Part shown: piece by piece, positions 1 through 9,923 of the stretch | Numbering within the stretch: position 1 is the first letter of the stretch | Layout of the letters: every line of letters begins with the position of its first letter | Assembly: GCA_017473285.1 (NCBI GenBank) | Contig: JAFULP010000067.1 | Span: 1 to 12,297, forward strand | Reading direction: 5' to 3' | DNA length: 12,297 nucleotides | DNA from: Clostridia bacterium | Lineage (GTDB): Bacteria > Bacillota > Clostridia > Christensenellales > UBA1242 | Position numbers and translations under genes: made by a program | The notes under the pieces: model-generated | Told to the model about the DNA's origin: nothing | What the model saw: only the letters and a program-made list of their open reading frames with translations | The model's database searches: none

Positions 1-291
1 TCCAAAGTTGGTGCTTGCGCTTGGGTTATTCTCCGTTTCGCCATATGTCCAACCATTCATCACGAAATCGCTGATTACTGCTTGCGCTTTAGCAATTATA
101 AACTTTTTAATTTCTCTTACACCCTCGTAATTGTTTTTTCCTTCAACTGTTGCAATCACATAATATGTTCCTGCATCGCTTGGTTTTTCAATAATATTAA
201 TTCCTTCGTCATCAGTTGAATAAGTATATTCAATTGTTCCAAAGTTGGTGCTTGCGCTTGGGTTATTCTCCGTTTCGCCATATGTCCAACC
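1..291 (-). repeat. Near-identical internal coding repeat (period 237 bp)
   Basis: Bases 1-54 and 238-291 are identical over 54 positions and encode the same block, GWTYGETENNPSAS plus flanks. The spacing is 237 bases, or 79 codons, matching one protein module. Diverged versions lie near 732-750, 1141-1200 and 1381-1440. Identity at the DNA level here, against divergence upstream, points to recent duplication or gene conversion within the gene. The repeat runs into the window edge, so more copies may follow. Confidence 0.85.
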
Positions 292-3200
292 TTCCATCAC
301 AAAATCACTTATAACCGCTTGCGCTTGTGTAATATAAAATTGTAATGTTACTACTGTTTCGTTGCCACTTTCCCATTTATAGTTGTTGTTAATTATTGTA
401 AATATTACTGGATAATTTCCAACATTAACGCCACCATTATTTTCAATTTTATACAATGCACTGTATTCAACATCGGCAGTTAATGTGTTGCCTATATAAA
501 CTTTAGATTCCACGGTTGGAAGTTTAATACTTGCCTTAGATATTGTAAATGAAAGTGTTTCTAAAAGTGCACTATAATCATCCGTGCCTTCTACTGAAAA
601 TCTTACAATATAATTTCCTGCATCTGTTGGCAAGTCGATTGAATAGTTGTCATCACTTGTGTCTTGCAACTTGTATTCGATTACAACATCTCCAAAAGTT
701 GCCTCCGCCGCCGCTCCCATACTACTTTCGCCGTATGTCCAACCAGTTACGGATGGTTTCACTTTCCAACTGTTCAATGCACTGGCAATTTCAAATATCA
801 ATGTAATTGATTTAGTGTCTTTATCCACCCATTTATAGTTGTCAAAGTCCTTCAAAGTAAGAATTACATCATATGTACCTTTTTCAATTCCGCCATTATT
901 TTCAATTTCGTATAATGGGTTATCTTCCACATCGGCAATTAAATTACTTCCAGTATAAACTTTAGGCTCTATGCTAGGTATTGGCACGCCAACTTTGTCA
1001 ATCACTATTTTAACAATTTGACTTGAAGATGCAAAGTTGTCATTGCCCACAACTTCCGCCTTTACATAATATGTTCCTGCTGTTGTAGGTTTTTGGGTTG
1101 TGTATTCGCCATTTTCACTTGTTGCGTACGAATATGACACTTCACCAAAATTAGTATTTGCACTTGGCTCATTTGCCGTTTCGCCATATGTCCAACCAGT
1201 TATAACAAAATCGGTTATCACTGATTGTGCTTGCTTAATTTCAAACTCTTTTATAGCGGTTGCGCCTATATAATTATCCGTTCCTTCAACTGTTGCAATA
1301 ACATAATATGTTCCTGCATTGCTTGGCTTTTCAATAATATTAGTTCCTTGGACATCTGTTGAATAAGTGTATTCAATTGTTCCAAAGTTGGTTGTTGCAC
1401 TTGGAACGCTTGCTGTTTCATTATATGTCCAGCCCGCCATTTCAAGATTGCTAATAACCACTTGCGCTTTTTCTATGCTAAATGGAATATAAGCGATTTT
1501 TTCATTGCCATTTGCCCAAATATAATTGCTGTAATCATTTAATTGCAATTCTACATTATATTGTTTTACCTCTGTCCAGCCATTTGTTTTAACAAAATAC
1601 AAATCCCCATCCACAATTTCTGCCTTTATTGTATTGCCTGTGTATGTTGCACTGCTTACTTCTAGGCTTGGCACATCAACAGATTTTTTACCAACACTAA
1701 TTGTTAATTTGGTTGTGTAATCATTATAATTGTCGCAATTGTCTTCTTCACTATACACGAATGTTGCTGAAAATTGGTTATCTCCAACATTTCCAACCAA
1801 TGTGTCTTGTTGTTCATTCCAACGCCAAGCGCCTTCGCTTGCTGTAGGCAATTCAACGCTGGCAAGCGTGTCTAAATATATTGCTGTTAAATTGTTAGGA
1901 ATATTTGGTGTTAATGACGCCTTATTAATTATCAATTGAACTGATTTAGTTGCGCTATAATTATCACTTTCAACATTTAAAGTTAAATTATATGTTCCAG
2001 CGTTTACCTGCGCATTATTTCCGCTTATTGCTAAACTTGAATATATTTTTCCATTTGCATCAACCAAAGTGTATTCGATATTGTGACTGTTTTTATCATA
2101 AGTATAAGTATTGTTGATTATCTCAAAACTTAGCGATTTTTTACACACTTGAATTGTTGCTTCAAACTCAGTTGTTTGATAATTGTTGCTATTTGGAGTA
2201 TAAATTGCTATATAAGTTTGAGTCCCCGCATCGCCAACTGATGTTTGCAAGTCTTGTTTCCAAGTCCACACGCCATTTGTATCAACTGGCAAGTTAATAT
2301 CTCCAAGACAATCTTCATATGTTGCTGTTAAAGTTTGTAGCACAACATCTACGCTTGCTTGCTTGATTGTTGCATATGTTGTAACTTGCGTTTCATTATA
2401 GTGAGTGCTTGAGGGCAATGTTATAACAATTTCATATTCGCCCGCATTTAACAAGCTTGCAACACTTGCACCATTACTTGTATATAAATATTGCAAATCG
2501 CTTTCATAATGTGATGGTTTAACATCTAAAATATTGTGAATATTTCCGTTATAAACAAACTCATAATTATCGCTAACATTAGTTATACTTGCATTTGCTT
2601 TTTGGATGCAAACTTCAAACTGCCCATTCACTGTATTATAGTTTTTAGTGTCACTTGGCACAAATTGTGCATCATACAATTTTGTTTCAATTGTATCCAA
2701 ACTTGTGCTTGTGTTTTTCCACACATATCCACTACTTAACTTAATATCTTCCAATGTGATGCCATCAAACCAAGTTTTTGTATACTTGGTTGAAAAATCT
2801 GTTATTGGTGTAGCCTTATTAATGGTTAAGTTTGTTTTAATTGCACCATTATAAAATTGATGATTAATCGATAATGTTACTGAATATTTGTCCGCATCAA
2901 TTTGGCTAGTGTTACCCAAAACATCTATATCCAAATAACTTCCATCGGCAATTTGGTATTCAATTTGATGCTGATTGCCATCGTATGTAAATGTATTTTT
3001 GATTATATTTATTTCCAATGTCTTTTTGTCAATGTTAGTAATGTCAAGTTCTCGCTCTTCAATGTTGTAGTTTGAAGACTTTGGTGTAAACACCGCCACC
3101 GCCTTAAATCCGTCAATTTTGTCTATAATTGTATTAGGATATTTCCAAGTCCAAGTTCCGCTGGCAAAATTGTTGTCAAAAGTAATTTCGCTTAACAAGT

Positions 3201-4392
3201 CACCATACACCGCCGCCTTTAAATCGGTAGACAAGGTTGGATTTACGGGTGCTGGATTAAGGTCTATTTTTTCAATTACCAAAACACCTTCATTAACAGT
3301 TAAGTTAACATTTGGGTTTGTTACGCTTGCACCAATTGAATAAATACCAGCATTTAAAATGCTAGGCATTGTTATGCTCAATCCAAGTATTTGCTCATCT
3401 TCAAAGCCTTGTATATCATAATTCATTGTAAATGTATTGCCATAATCAACTGTTTTATTGTTAATTGTAATCAACACATCTGCCTTTGATATGCTAAATT
3501 CGCCATAATAATAGCCCGAATAATTGCTATCATCAATAACTAGCGCATACTCATATGGTTGAAGGCTAGCATTCGTTTCTGGATTGCCTATTACATTAAC
3601 TTTTACATCCACAGGTAATGTGTACTTAGGGAAATGTTCTTTGCCATCATACACAAAATTTTCTTCGTCAATAGTAAATTCTAATTGTTTTTTCTTAACA
3701 ACAACTTCAATTTCATCATACTTTTCAACCAACTCGTTTGTTGACGGAACAAATTTAACATCAAATTTAGTTATGCCCACATCACCAACTGCGGTTGAAA
3801 GGCTATTTACAAATATCCATCTACCATTTTTATTGCTTGGCAAGGATATTTCGTTTAGTGTAGTACCGTATGGCACTGTTAGGGTCGTAAGTTTAGGCAC
3901 TGTTAATTCGGTTGACGAAAATATGGCGCTAAATAATATGTTGTCGTTTAATATTGCTGGAATATCTTTGTCCCACGCAACAAACTCATAACCATCTTTG
4001 CTTGGTGATTGAGGTACAACGATTTCGTCCGCACTATTTACATATTGAGTGTCAACCACTGTGTCATTAACTACAAATTCAACCTTATATTTCACTGTGA
4101 AATGAATTTTGTATTGTTGTTCTTTGTATTCAATAATCAACACTTTGTCGCCAATCGTGCTTGTGTCGTCGCAACTAACAACCTTATATTCTCCTAGCGA
4201 TATTTCTTTGTTAGAAGTTTTGTCATATATCACCACATCACTCAAATCCACATCACCGTTGTATTCAATTACCGTTTCAAATTCGGTTTTGTTTAATGAA
4301 TACTTGTTGTAACTGCATGCAAAATATAGCACAGTCATCACAACAACTGCAAATATGATAGGTAAAAATATTATACTTTTTCTTCTTTCCAC
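1..4392 (-). CDS. Giant repeat-built cell-surface protein (InlB B-repeat, YDG/MBG-like modules), C-terminus outside window
   Basis: I translated the minus frame from 4392 to base 1: 1,464 codons with no stop, so the protein continues beyond the window. The start is GTG at 4392; AAGGAGGT lies 4-5 bases before it, overlapping the stop of the upstream gene. Residues 1-26 are a basic N-terminus (MERRK) and a hydrophobic segment ending at Cys26 (LYFAC), either a signal anchor or a non-canonical lipobox. Residues about 99-159 match the InlB B-repeat (Listeria-Bacteroides repeat: KDGYEFVAWDKDI). After that, modules alternate: YDG-like units (FVYDGKEH about 246, FTYDGNQH about 467, FVYNGNIH about 612, TYTYDKNSH about 762), units with a G-x-W-x-W core and VGD.G (about 165-240, 395-450, 540-580, 685-740, 830-880), and from about 985 MBG-like units with GWTYGE and DAGTYYV. 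The role is probably adhesive or structural at the cell surface; no enzyme motif is visible. It is the last visible gene of the ABC operon. Anchor type is unknown because the C-terminus is missing. Confidence 0.93.
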   Translation of the reverse strand, partial: MERRKSIIFLPIIFAVVVMTVLYFACSYNKYSLNKTEFETVIEYNGDVDLSDVVIYDKTSNKEISLGEYKVVSCDDTSTIGDKVLIIEYKEQQYKIHFTVKYKVEFVVNDTVVDTQYVNSADEIVVPQSPSKDGYEFVAWDKDIPAILNDNILFSAIFSSTELTVPKLTTLTVPYGTTLNEISLPSNKNGRWIFVNSLSTAVGDVGITKFDVKFVPSTNELVEKYDEIEVVVKKKQLEFTIDEENFVYDGKEHFPKYTLPVDVKVNVIGNPETNASLQPYEYALVIDDSNYSGYYYGEFSISKADVLITINNKTVDYGNTFTMNYDIQGFEDEQILGLSITMPSILNAGIYSIGASVTNPNVNLTVNEGVLVIEKIDLNPAPVNPTLSTDLKAAVYGDLLSEITFDNNFASGTWTWKYPNTIIDKIDGFKAVAVFTPKSSNYNIEERELDITNIDKKTLEINIIKNTFTYDGNQHQIEYQIADGSYLDIDVLGNTSQIDADKYSVTLSINHQFYNGAIKTNLTINKATPITDFSTKYTKTWFDGITLEDIKLSSGYVWKNTSTSLDTIETKLYDAQFVPSDTKNYNTVNGQFEVCIQKANASITNVSDNYEFVYNGNIHNILDVKPSHYESDLQYLYTSNGASVASLLNAGEYEIVITLPSSTHYNETQVTTYATIKQASVDVVLQTLTATYEDCLGDINLPVDTNGVWTWKQDLQTSVGDAGTQTYIAIYTPNSNNYQTTEFEATIQVCKKSLSFEIINNTYTYDKNSHNIEYTLVDANGKIYSSLAISGNNAQVNAGTYNLTLNVESDNYSATKSVQLIINKASLTPNIPNNLTAIYLDTLASVELPTASEGAWRWNEQQDTLVGNVGDNQFSATFVYSEEDNCDNYNDYTTKLTISVGKKSVDVPSLEVSSATYTGNTIKAEIVDGDLYFVKTNGWTEVKQYNVELQLNDYSNYIWANGNEKIAYIPFSIEKAQVVISNLEMAGWTYNETASVPSATTNFGTIEYTYSTDVQGTNIIEKPSNAGTYYVIATVEGTDNYIGATAIKEFEIKQAQSVITDFVITGWTYGETANEPSANTNFGEVSYSYATSENGEYTTQKPTTAGTYYVKAEVVGNDNFASSSQIVKIVIDKVGVPIPSIEPKVYTGSNLIADVEDNPLYEIENNGGIEKGTYDVILTLKDFDNYKWVDKDTKSITLIFEIASALNSWKVKPSVTGWTYGESSMGAAAEATFGDVVIEYKLQDTSDDNYSIDLPTDAGNYIVRFSVEGTDDYSALLETLSFTISKASIKLPTVESKVYIGNTLTADVEYSALYKIENNGGVNVGNYPVIFTIINNNYKWESGNETVVTLQFYITQAQAVISDFVMEGWTYGETENNPSASTNFGTIEYTYSTDDEGINIIEKPSDAGTYYVIATVEGKNNYEGVREIKKFIIAKAQAVISDFVMNGWTYGETENNPSASTNFG

Positions 4393-4404
4393 AGTGACCT
4401 CCTT

Positions 4405-7332
4405 TTACTTATAAATACATGAATATGCATCATTTGATTTTAAAATTTCTTCTTGGTCTTTTGGTAAGAAAGTTTGTGTCGTTGCGTCATTAATCATAAA
4501 GTAAAAACTTTCACTACCCGCTGCCACTTGCAACATTGTTTTGTCTACATCTGACAAGTTTATTTCATAACCATTTAAATCGTTTATATTACTTTGACTA
4601 CATTCAAACACGCTATAATTTTTGCCACCGCCAAAGAATGCTATCCCGCCATGAACATATTTGGTTTGCGTGTCAGGGTCTTGATATATTATGCTTGAAA
4701 ATTTAGGGTTTTGTGAAATCACATCTATCATTTCCGCCACATCAAACGAAATTTCTGTAAATGTTGTTGGCCCATAAGTTTCAATTAATGTGCTACTATC
4801 CACATTTTCAATTTTGGTCCAATTGTACATTTTTACATCTCCCTCAAAGGTCAACTTTACGCCATAACTTGTTTTTGCCAAATTGTACCAATCCTTAACC
4901 AGTCCGCCAAGGTAAGAACTTCCATCTGCCAAAGCAGTGCCCGCAAAGTGAGCATCTAGCCCTATTGCAAATATTCCCGCATCCTTTAAAACAACATTTT
5001 TTAAAGTTACAAAAGTTTTTATAAATGCATTATCATAGTTAACTTTTTCACTTTCGCTCATTGTTTCATAAGTTCGTTGAACTGGGAAAGTTTTTAGTTC
5101 ATCATTTGGCAAATATGGTGAAGGTGTTTCAACTGAGCCATCCACAAAACAATTGCTTCCAAGCCTTAACACAAACTCTCTTGCTCCGCTTAAAACCGAA
5201 TTTTTGATATTAATATTTATTGCCTTGCTACTATCGTTAATATCGCCAAAAGCACGCAACACTGTGCGCCCGTTGGAAATACGAGAATATTGAATATTAA
5301 CATTGTTGCCAAACACTTCAACTGTTGTGCCTGTGTAGGTTAAATCGTTTAAATCATACTCGTTGTTGCCATCGGCTTGTAAGTCACAACCCTTTAATTC
5401 GATATTGCTTAATGTAACATTTTCATACACTGCAAAACATACATTATCTTGTGCCTTCACACTAATCATTCCACCATTTTCGGACATTGCCACAAAGTTA
5501 AGCGGTCCGCCAAATACTGCGTTTGTAGTTGCATTTTGAAGATTTTTTCCCCACGCAACATTGTGTGCATTGATAGTGTAACCGTTGCCATAAACATCAT
5601 TTTTAAATTCAATCAAAATTTTAATTTTGGCTTTATCTACACTTCCAATATTTTCATAATATGTTTTGTCATATGTAGTGGTTATTTCTTTATAATAATT
5701 TGCCACACCAACGGCAAAATCTTCTTTAATGTTATTATGTAAAACAATAGGTTTAGGTGTCGCTTTGTTGGTTTCCTGCCACAAATCTAAATAATTTCTT
5801 ACATTTACCCCGTCGTACACACATTTTATTGCAAATGGGCTACTTTCAATTTTTACGCCTTGATATTCAAACACCGCTTTAAATTGCACAAGTTCTTCCC
5901 CGCTATCGCCCGCAAGGGTTATTGTTCCGTTTGAATTAATTATAGCATTTTCACTGCTTGACACCCAAGATAAGTGGTTTGTAAAGTTCTCGCCCACTTC
6001 TTGACCGCCATATGCTAGGGTTAGATTAAATTGGCTTACTGTTCCGTCTGTTTCGGTTTTGCCAATCGTAAATACATTTTCAATGCCATAAGTTTTTGCA
6101 CTTTCATTAATATCAATATTCTGGGTTGTTACCACTATTTCCTTAGTGATTGTTACAAATTCTTGCTCATTTTCTTGATTGTATATCTTTAATGAAATGG
6201 TGCTAACGCCCAACTTGTTCCCATGTACCAGTATTATGCTATTATTGCCATCAACCGTTACTGAAATATTGTCATTAGATATAGTGCAATCAAAGCCAAC
6301 ATTGGCATCATTTGGAGTTACAGCAAATGGTTGAATAGCCGTTCCACCCGCTTTAACTGAAGTTGTTGCCGAATTTTCAAATTGTGCGGTAATGGAGTTA
6401 ATGCACGAAATTTTGCACACCTTTGACACATTTAGCCCGCCTTCGGTTTGCACTGTTACCTCAACAAACACTTCACCCACAAAACTTTTGTCCTTAAACG
6501 AATAATCTATCGAAATTCTGCCCGATGATTGATTAGCCAAATTTAACTCAACATCAACAACCGAACTATCTACCGCATCGTCGTTTTCATCGTAAACTTT
6601 GTACGAATAACTACATTGCTCTGTGGTGTCCAGCGAAATATTAACACTTCCTTCCTTCTTCCATGTTGTAATTTCTTCTTTTTCAAAATCAATAATATCT
6701 TTATTTTTTACTTCCACCACAACAGTGTCTTTAATATTCTCATTTTCAGCCGACATTACAGTAATTTCAGCAACGCCTTTAGATAAACCAGTGACCACAC
6801 CACTAGCACTAACGCTAACAATATTTTTGCTTAAATCACTGATTTGATATTTTAATACGCTATTAATGTTATTTTCTGGAACAAAAGTTGTAACTATTCT
6901 TGTTGTGTTACCTACATATATGCTTGACAACTCAATTTCACAACTTATACTTTGTAGTTTGTTTGAATCAACTTGAACAATAAAACTATCTCTAAACCCG
7001 CCATCTATTGTGGTTAAGTACACTTTTGCTTTGCCGCAACTTTTGGCAAATATATATCCATTTACATATTCAAGTTCGGCTAATGGAGATGTGCCCACTT
7101 GCTCGGTTTCAAAATACACTTCCTTGTTTTTAGCATTTATTGGATATACAGCATAATCCACGGCATATTTTTCATTAATATCAAGGTCCAAGTACACAAT
7201 TTTATCCCCAAATATTTCAATCTTTGATACGGGTATACTAATTGCGATACTCACCGAATTGGAAACTGAAAACAAACACACCATTAATATTAATGGCAAA
7301 CATAAAATTAATGATATTATTTTTTTAGTCAT
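4405..7332 (-). CDS. Secreted BIG2-domain protein with beta-helix-like C-terminal half
   Basis: The frame is open from a GTG at 7341, but I place the start at ATG 7332: GGAGG lies at 7345-7341, eight bases before this ATG, while the GTG overlaps the GGAGG itself. This gives 975 residues. Residues 1 to about 33 are a signal peptide (MTKK, then a long hydrophobic run). Residues about 35-122 and 125-209 look like bacterial Ig-like group 2 (BIG2) domains; the second has VVTGLSKGVAEITV. Further beta-rich, Ig-like stretches run to about 500. Residues about 562-797 have short strands with N/G turns (NVTLSNIELKGCDL, NVNIQYSRISNG, NIKNSVLSGA) typical of a right-handed parallel beta-helix, as in pectate-lyase-like folds. 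I see no LPXTG, TM anchor or catalytic motif, so its retention and substrate are unknown. It sits between the ABC permease and the giant surface protein, with gaps of 21 and 12 bases, and is surely co-transcribed. It may bind or decorate the wall together with its neighbour. Confidence 0.9.
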   Translation of the reverse strand: MTKKIISLILCLPLILMVCLFSVSNSVSIAISIPVSKIEIFGDKIVYLDLDINEKYAVDYAVYPINAKNKEVYFETEQVGTSPLAELEYVNGYIFAKSCGKAKVYLTTIDGGFRDSFIVQVDSNKLQSISCEIELSSIYVGNTTRIVTTFVPENNINSVLKYQISDLSKNIVSVSASGVVTGLSKGVAEITVMSAENENIKDTVVVEVKNKDIIDFEKEEITTWKKEGSVNISLDTTEQCSYSYKVYDENDDAVDSSVVDVELNLANQSSGRISIDYSFKDKSFVGEVFVEVTVQTEGGLNVSKVCKISCINSITAQFENSATTSVKAGGTAIQPFAVTPNDANVGFDCTISNDNISVTVDGNNSIILVHGNKLGVSTISLKIYNQENEQEFVTITKEIVVTTQNIDINESAKTYGIENVFTIGKTETDGTVSQFNLTLAYGGQEVGENFTNHLSWVSSSENAIINSNGTITLAGDSGEELVQFKAVFEYQGVKIESSPFAIKCVYDGVNVRNYLDLWQETNKATPKPIVLHNNIKEDFAVGVANYYKEITTTYDKTYYENIGSVDKAKIKILIEFKNDVYGNGYTINAHNVAWGKNLQNATTNAVFGGPLNFVAMSENGGMISVKAQDNVCFAVYENVTLSNIELKGCDLQADGNNEYDLNDLTYTGTTVEVFGNNVNIQYSRISNGRTVLRAFGDINDSSKAININIKNSVLSGAREFVLRLGSNCFVDGSVETPSPYLPNDELKTFPVQRTYETMSESEKVNYDNAFIKTFVTLKNVVLKDAGIFAIGLDAHFAGTALADGSSYLGGLVKDWYNLAKTSYGVKLTFEGDVKMYNWTKIENVDSSTLIETYGPTTFTEISFDVAEMIDVISQNPKFSSIIYQDPDTQTKYVHGGIAFFGGGKNYSVFECSQSNINDLNGYEINLSDVDKTMLQVAAGSESFYFMINDATTQTFLPKDQEEILKSNDAYSCIYK

Positions 7333-7353
7333 AAAATACACCTCCTTTTATAC

Positions 7354-9033
7354 TTATCCAATCAAATTATCAAATGTTTTATCAATTTTGTGATTATAGT
7401 ACACAATCGCACATACAAAATATATTACGCAAATAACAATTGGCAGTATGTACGAATAAATTTCTTTCAACTTTAAATTGCTTATAATTTTAATCCCACT
7501 ACCTTGTGACAATAGGTATATCACCACCGAAATAATCCCCATAACCAAAGCAACTAATAATCCTATCAATATTACTTTGGTAACAGTTTTACCATTTATT
7601 GCCTCAGTTTCGGCTTGAGTGGATAAAAATTTGGCGTTTTTCAAATCCAACTTGGTTGCTATCATAATTTGTGCAAACGAGAATGGAACCACAATCAAAA
7701 TGCACAACAATATATCCACGAATGTAATGCTGGTTGCCAGAGCCAAAATTATCCCGCTAAGCAATATTGATAAGGTGCTAACAATCCCGCAAAACAAAAT
7801 CTTTGTCAACAGCAACTTGGCTGGTTTTATTGGCAAGGATTTCATCTTTAAAAATGCTAAGCCATCTCTTGAAACATTGGTTGCACAAAATGTGTTGGTT
7901 AATATACTAAATATCAACAACACCAACAGCGCTAGTGAAAATGTAATTTTTAATCCGAATGCATTTAGTATTAGCGACTCAAATAATGTGTAGCAACAAT
8001 ACACAATAAGTGGCATAGATATAGCTATTGTAAAATATGAAAACAAGTGCGAAGGATTTCGATACACGCAAATAAATTCCTTTTTCATTAATGATAAAAT
8101 TGAATTTGTTTGTGTATATTTAGGTTTTGATTTTTTCGTCTTGTGTTCGTTGCTATTTTTATATAATGTTAAATGGAATAGCCTATTTGATACAAACCAC
8201 GAAATTGCCACACTTATTGCAACAAACAATAATATTACTATAAGTGACAACGCTATTTTATTGCCCATCATAAGATTGGCAAAACAATTTATTGGGTATA
8301 GCCACTTTAAACAATTTTGTAGCCCATTAACAAAATTGCTATTAAACAAAAACTTAATTGAGCCAGTTTCTAACCAAAGTTGAATTACTTGTAAAAGTTT
8401 TGAATATCCCAAAAATACAACTACTAACGCCCCAGTGAATATTACAAACACCAACCAATACTTATTTTTTAAAAATTCAACAATCTTGATTACTGGCAAT
8501 ATTAGTACTGCCGAAATTCCAAACACAACAATTGGCATCAACAATAATACAAGCGCCGTTTTTAGCCAAAACACAAATGACGGTTGCAATGCGATGTAAA
8601 ATATTATATTAACTGGCAAAATAATTATTGCACCCAATATAAAATTCCAAATCATTATTGTTGCAAGTTTGCTTAAGAATAAATTTTGCTCCTTAATAGG
8701 CAATTTTAAATATATTTCTTTGTGTTTTTGAATGGTTAGTGTAGACCTCATCTTTAAAATACATATCAAAACCATCATAACCATACTGATAGCGTAAAAT
8801 ATATTTAAAAGTTCAGTTGCACGCTGATTAGGGCTTAGCACTTTGTTAACTTTAACACCTATGTACCCGTTTGCAATCTTTGTTGCAAGTGTAACAATTA
8901 GCACAATAACGCCTAAAGTTAATAATATTGATAATAACGAACCAAGGATATCATGTTTTTTCTTCTTGTTATAACTCAAAAATGCAAATTGCATTTTAAG
9001 TTCATGTTTAAATAAGGTTAAGAACTCGCTCAT
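7354..9033 (-). CDS. ABC transporter permease, large ABC-2/putative ABC exporter type (about 12 TM)
   Basis: 559 residues with roughly 12 hydrophobic segments: about six in the first half, starting near residue 29 (ILGSLLSILLTLGVIVLIV), a soluble basic linker near 300 (HKTKKSKPKYTQ), then a second group to the C-terminus. The two halves suggest a fused or double-length ABC-2 permease, like the Firmicutes family annotated as putative ABC exporter (Pfam ABC_export). The start ATG at 9033 overlaps the ATPase stop as ATGA, so translation is probably coupled; AAGGGTG lies about 10 bases upstream inside the ATPase gene. It is the membrane half of an exporter with the ATPase upstream. The substrate is not evident; location beside two exported proteins hints at envelope function, but those proteins carry ordinary Sec-type signals and need not be its cargo. 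Confidence 0.93.
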   Translation of the reverse strand: MSEFLTLFKHELKMQFAFLSYNKKKKHDILGSLLSILLTLGVIVLIVTLATKIANGYIGVKVNKVLSPNQRATELLNIFYAISMVMMVLICILKMRSTLTIQKHKEIYLKLPIKEQNLFLSKLATIMIWNFILGAIIILPVNIIFYIALQPSFVFWLKTALVLLLMPIVVFGISAVLILPVIKIVEFLKNKYWLVFVIFTGALVVVFLGYSKLLQVIQLWLETGSIKFLFNSNFVNGLQNCLKWLYPINCFANLMMGNKIALSLIVILLFVAISVAISWFVSNRLFHLTLYKNSNEHKTKKSKPKYTQTNSILSLMKKEFICVYRNPSHLFSYFTIAISMPLIVYCCYTLFESLILNAFGLKITFSLALLVLLIFSILTNTFCATNVSRDGLAFLKMKSLPIKPAKLLLTKILFCGIVSTLSILLSGIILALATSITFVDILLCILIVVPFSFAQIMIATKLDLKNAKFLSTQAETEAINGKTVTKVILIGLLVALVMGIISVVIYLLSQGSGIKIISNLKLKEIYSYILPIVICVIYFVCAIVYYNHKIDKTFDNLIG

Positions 9034-9761
9034 GATTTAGACACCCTTTTCGTAATTGATAAGAAGTATTCATAAAAGTCGACATCAGTTTTCTTAAACT
9101 CTTCAAAATTAACCTCTTGCAAAAGCACTCCTTGGTCGATGATGTATGCTCGATTGCAAAAATGTTGAACCGTGTTTAAATCATGTGACGAAAACAAAAT
9201 TAAATTGCCTTGCTGGCTATAACTTTTAAAAAACGATTTGACTTGGCTCATAGTAAACGGGTCAAGCCCTATAAATGGCTCATCCAAAATTACCACTTTA
9301 GGATTGTGTATTAAAGCCGCCATAAACGAAATCTTTTGCTTCATCCCGTGTGAATATGTGGAAATAGGATTATATATTGCATCCCCTAACATAAATAAAG
9401 TTTGGAAATGCTCTATTCGTTGCTTTCTTTCTTCCTTGGTTACATTATATACATCCGCTAAAAAGTTAACAAACTCATAACCTGTCATCTTTTCAAACAA
9501 AACAAACTCATCGCTAACATAGCCAAATCCCTTCTTGGCTTCAATTGGTTCGGCTTTTAGGTCGTGACCACAAATTTTTATAGTCCCCTCTTCATAAGGA
9601 TGCATGGCCGTCAAACATTTAATTGTTGTTGACTTTCCAGCGCCATTATGCCCAAGTATGCCAACAATTTCACCGCCATCGCACTTAATATTTATGTCCT
9701 TAATAGTAAAATCTGTTTTTTTGTCATACTTTTTGCCTAATCCGTTTACTTCAACCAACAT
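9030..9761 (-). CDS. ABC transporter ATP-binding protein
   Basis: 243 residues, normal size for a single nucleotide-binding subunit. Visible motifs: Walker A GHNGAGKS at 37-44, Q-loop region about 81-86 (YVSDEF, where the usual Gln is replaced), signature YSHGM at 136-140 in place of LSGGQ, Walker B VVILDEP at 156-162, D-loop GLD at 165-167, and H-loop SSHD with His193. The LSHGM-like signature is common in ABC-2 exporter ATPases of the EcsA/YthP kind. The start ATG at 9761 has AGGAG six to seven bases upstream. It is the first gene of the operon and should energise the adjacent permease. All catalytic elements appear intact. Confidence 0.96.
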   Translation of the reverse strand: MLVEVNGLGKKYDKKTDFTIKDINIKCDGGEIVGILGHNGAGKSTTIKCLTAMHPYEEGTIKICGHDLKAEPIEAKKGFGYVSDEFVLFEKMTGYEFVNFLADVYNVTKEERKQRIEHFQTLFMLGDAIYNPISTYSHGMKQKISFMAALIHNPKVVILDEPFIGLDPFTMSQVKSFFKSYSQQGNLILFSSHDLNTVQHFCNRAYIIDQGVLLQEVNFEEFKKTDVDFYEYFLSITKRVSKS

Positions 9762-9814
9762 AATAAACTCCTATTTTAAACTACCTTATTTAAATAATAT
9801 TTAAAATAAATTTA

Positions 9815-9824
9815 ACAACGTTGT
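9815..9824. promoter_or_regulatory. Perfect 10-bp palindrome in the operon leader
   Basis: ACAACGTTGT lies about 55 bases upstream of the ATPase start. It could be an operator or chance. It also overlaps the spacer of the weak second promoter candidate. Confidence 0.3.
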
Positions 9825-9923
9825 GTAAAAATTTTTAATAATGGCAAATTTATCAAATAAGAACGCATTTTTTAGCCTTAAATTTGAAAAAAAATTAAAT
9901 TTATTTATTTTTTAATTTTTATT

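Noticed and set aside
3584..3991. Plus-strand open frame of 135 codons, and similar small plus-strand frames across 1-9800
   Set aside because: They are antisense to clear minus-strand genes, lack ribosome sites, and show no recognisable protein features.
1..4392. Frameshift or broken gene at the left edge
   Set aside because: Reading every codon showed an uninterrupted frame with consistent domain repeats; it is partial only because the window ends.
7330..7341. GTG at 7341 as start of the BIG2 protein
   Set aside because: The GTG overlaps the GGAGG ribosome site; ATG 7332 lies at the ideal eight-base distance from it.
9186..9192. TGACGAA as a further Spo0A box (also at 3913-3919)
   Set aside because: Both fit only the relaxed consensus and lie inside coding sequence far from promoters.
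9890..9920. Inverted repeat AAAAATTAAA/TTTAATTTTT as terminator
   Set aside because: The stem has only A-T pairs with an 11-base loop and lies within an extremely AT-rich tract, so it is likely chance and would be unstable.
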